A stretch of 64,000 nucleotides of DNA from Lachnospiraceae bacterium (lineage in GTDB: Bacteria; Bacillota; Clostridia; Lachnospirales; Lachnospiraceae): NCBI GenBank assembly GCA_017523785.1, contig JAFWVX010000035.1, forward strand, positions 19,019-83,018. Direction: 5' to 3'. Positions 62,994 to 64,000 of this stretch are shown piece by piece (within the stretch, counting starts at the first letter, position 1; every line of letters begins with the position of its first letter). A model generated the notes under the pieces. The model saw only the letters and a program-made list of their open reading frames with translations. It was not told the origin of the DNA and did not search any database. A program made the position numbers and the translations under genes.

Positions 62994-63024
62994 GGCTCTC
63001 TCTCAAAAGGGGAGAGCCGTTTTT
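62994..63024 (+). terminator. Terminator-like hairpin at the start of the str leader
   Basis: GGCTCTC (62994-63000) pairs with GAGAGCC (63012-63018), extendable by three pairs with one wobble, then GTTTTT. It lies at or just after the predicted start of the rpsL transcript, so it can both end polC transcription and act as an attenuator or protective 5' hairpin. Confidence 0.65.
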
Positions 63025-63090
63025 GTCGCATATAAACGACAAGTGTTTTATTGTGTGCGGCAGTTTGAGGCGACACATTGTGAACCCATT

Positions 63091-63137
63091 GTAGGGGCGG
63101 ATATCATCCGCCCGTAGGGGCGAGCATTGCGAGCCCG
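63091..63137 (+). repeat. Two abutting GC-rich hairpin repeats upstream of rpsL
   Basis: 63091-63114 is the palindromic form (loop ATC) and 63114-63137 the common form (loop ATT); they share one G. They lie in the rpsL leader, 27 bases before the start codon and 11 bases before AAAGGAGG. Confidence 0.92.
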
Positions 63138-63163
63138 CAAATTTTAGAGAAAGGAGGATAAAG

Positions 63164-63583
63164 ATGCCTACATTTAACCAATTAGTGCGTAAGGGCAGAA
63201 AGAAAACAACTTACAAATCTACTGCTCCAGCATTAAACAGAGGTTTTAATTCGCTTACTAAGCGTGCGACTGACACTAGTTCACCTCAAAAGCGTGGTGT
63301 GTGTACTGCAGTTAAAACTGCAACTCCAAAGAAACCGAATTCAGCTTTAAGAAAAATTGCCAGAGTTCGTCTTTCAAATGGAATGGAAGTTACTTCATAC
63401 ATACCAGGTGAAGGTCACAATCTTCAAGAACACAGCGTTGTTATGATTCGTGGCGGCAGAGTTAAAGATTTGCCAGGTACTCGTTATCATATCATTCGTG
63501 GAACACTTGATACTGCAGGTGTTGCAGATAGAAAACAAGCACGTTCAAAGTATGGTGCTAAGAGACCAAAAGCTAAAAAGTAG
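63164..63583 (+). CDS. rpsL: 30S ribosomal protein S12
   Basis: A 139-residue protein of the decoding centre. [33 protein letters not shown] (streptomycin loop Lys present), [27 protein letters not shown] and [13 protein letters not shown] are all normal. AAAGGAGG precedes ATG 63164. Confidence 0.97.
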   Translation: MPTFNQLVRKGRKKTTYKSTAPALNRGFNSLTKRATDTSSPQKRGVCTAVKTATPKKPNSALRKIARVRLSNGMEVTSYIPGEGHNLQEHSVVMIRGGRVKDLPGTRYHIIRGTLDTAGVADRKQARSKYGAKRPKAKK

Positions 63584-63625
63584 AATTAACAGACTCAATT
63601 AAAAATGTTGCATACTTTATCTAAC

Positions 63626-63676
63626 GTAAGGGCGAGTTACACGAGCCCCAAACCGTAGGGGCGAGCACTGCGAGCC
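63626..63676 (+). repeat. Two GC-rich hairpin repeats between rpsL and rpsG
   Basis: 63626-63649 is GTAAGGGC-GA-GT-TAC-AC-GA-GCCCC; its GT/AC pair replaces the usual GC/GC, a compensatory change. 63655-63676 is the common form with loop ACT. Both lie inside the str operon, in the 195 bases between the two genes. Confidence 0.88.
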
Positions 63677-63778
63677 TTCATAAATATAAAGCTATGTGAC
63701 ACAGTAGCAATTGGCTCTTACATGAACCATATGCAGTACTGATGATTTAAAGAGATTATTTTTAAGGAGGGAAGGAAC

Positions 63779-64000
63779 GTGCCACGTAAAGGACATACAG
63801 TAAAAAGAGATGTGCTAACTGATCCAATCTACAATGAAAAAGTAGTTACCAAGCTTATTAATTCCATTATGCTTGATGGTAAGAAAGGTGTAGCACAAAA
63901 AATTGTTTATAAAGCATTTGAACAAGTAAATACTGAGACAGGAAAAAATGCTATTGATGTATTTAGAGATGCTATGAACAATGTAATGCCTACTTTAGAA
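63779..64000 (+). CDS. rpsG: 30S ribosomal protein S7 (cut by window end)
   Basis: Only the first 74 codons are present. GTG 63779 has AAGGAGGGAAGG upstream. The sequence [39 protein letters not shown] and [12 protein letters not shown] is S7, which organises the 3' domain of 16S rRNA. It is the normal neighbour of rpsL. Confidence 0.95.
   Translation, partial: MPRKGHTVKRDVLTDPIYNEKVVTKLINSIMLDGKKGVAQKIVYKAFEQVNTETGKNAIDVFRDAMNNVMPTLE

Noticed and set aside
63605-63658. 17-codon reading frame between rpsL and rpsG
   Set aside because: It is made mostly of repeat sequence, and I see no convincing ribosome binding site.
13596-63676. The GTAGGGG repeats as a CRISPR array
   Set aside because: Copies are scattered over 50 kb in both orientations, in pairs at most, without regular spacers and without cas genes.
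13596-63676. The repeats as ordinary intrinsic terminators
   Set aside because: Most lack a following T-run and many sit inside genes or just before start codons. Only 32041-32063 has a T-run, and no gene ends there on that strand.
1-64000. Long antisense reading frames throughout the window
   Set aside because: They lie opposite or inside clear genes, lack ribosome binding sites and recognisable domains, and read as Ser/Leu/Ile-rich shadows of AT-rich codons.

Overview
This window comes from a low-GC, Gram-positive-type anaerobe, most likely a Clostridia/Lachnospiraceae member (inferred; no 16S rRNA gene is present). The evidence is AT-rich codon use, GGAGG-type ribosome binding sites, TTGACA-N17-TATAAT promoters, a gram-positive PolC replicase, HrcA/CIRCE control, a c-di-AMP receptor of the DarA type, HemZ, a superoxide reductase and many lipobox lipoproteins. 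No transposase, integrase, phage gene or CRISPR array was seen.

Layout. 1-4350: end of a DUF262 gene, a second DUF262 gene and a 472-aa unknown, a probable anti-phage/restriction locus. 4440-13390: a broken DUF6273 remnant, then a run of surface lipoproteins, two of them with an ApbE flavinylation motif and two with repeated sulfite-oxidase-like domains. Within this run lie a complete FecCD-type ABC importer, a rhodanese-like lipoprotein and a THEP1-type NTPase; I read it as a candidate extracytosolic redox and uptake system. 13400-26700: hemZ, fba, plsY, an RfbH-type dehydratase with a glycosyltransferase, a cation/proton antiporter, a secreted YNPN-repeat protein, a barnase/barstar pair, a very short MetK-like protein, galM-galK, superoxide reductase and a sigma-70 factor. 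26800-34050: a frameshifted BspA-type surface protein, a DUF6273 lipoprotein, CIRCE-controlled dnaJ, darA, a TlpA-like thioredoxin and a dicarboxylate-type symporter. 34100-46400: brnQ, mglBAC with an extra binding protein, two tRNAs, an AIR-synthase-like gene, a MATE exporter, secreted proteins of unknown role and a PstS-like lipoprotein. 46500-64000: the conserved housekeeping run asp23-fakA-recG-rsmD-coaD, a coiled-coil protein, an RluA enzyme, yitT, folA, rseP-polC and the start of the str operon (rpsL, rpsG).

Galactose use is spread out: MglBAC imports it, GalM and GalK start its breakdown; galT and galE are not in the window.

The strongest whole-window signal is a GC-rich dispersed repeat of about 24 bases, seen 19 times. 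It folds as a hairpin whose stem carries a conserved tandem G.A/A.G mismatch, replaced by Watson-Crick pairs in a minority of copies. Ten copies lie inside coding sequences (hemZ five, recG two, the AIR-synthase-like gene two, the surface protein one); the others lie between genes, often directly against a ribosome binding site. Other leads are a PolC whose proofreading-exonuclease residues are lost, three probably near-leaderless genes, and several interrupted reading frames.
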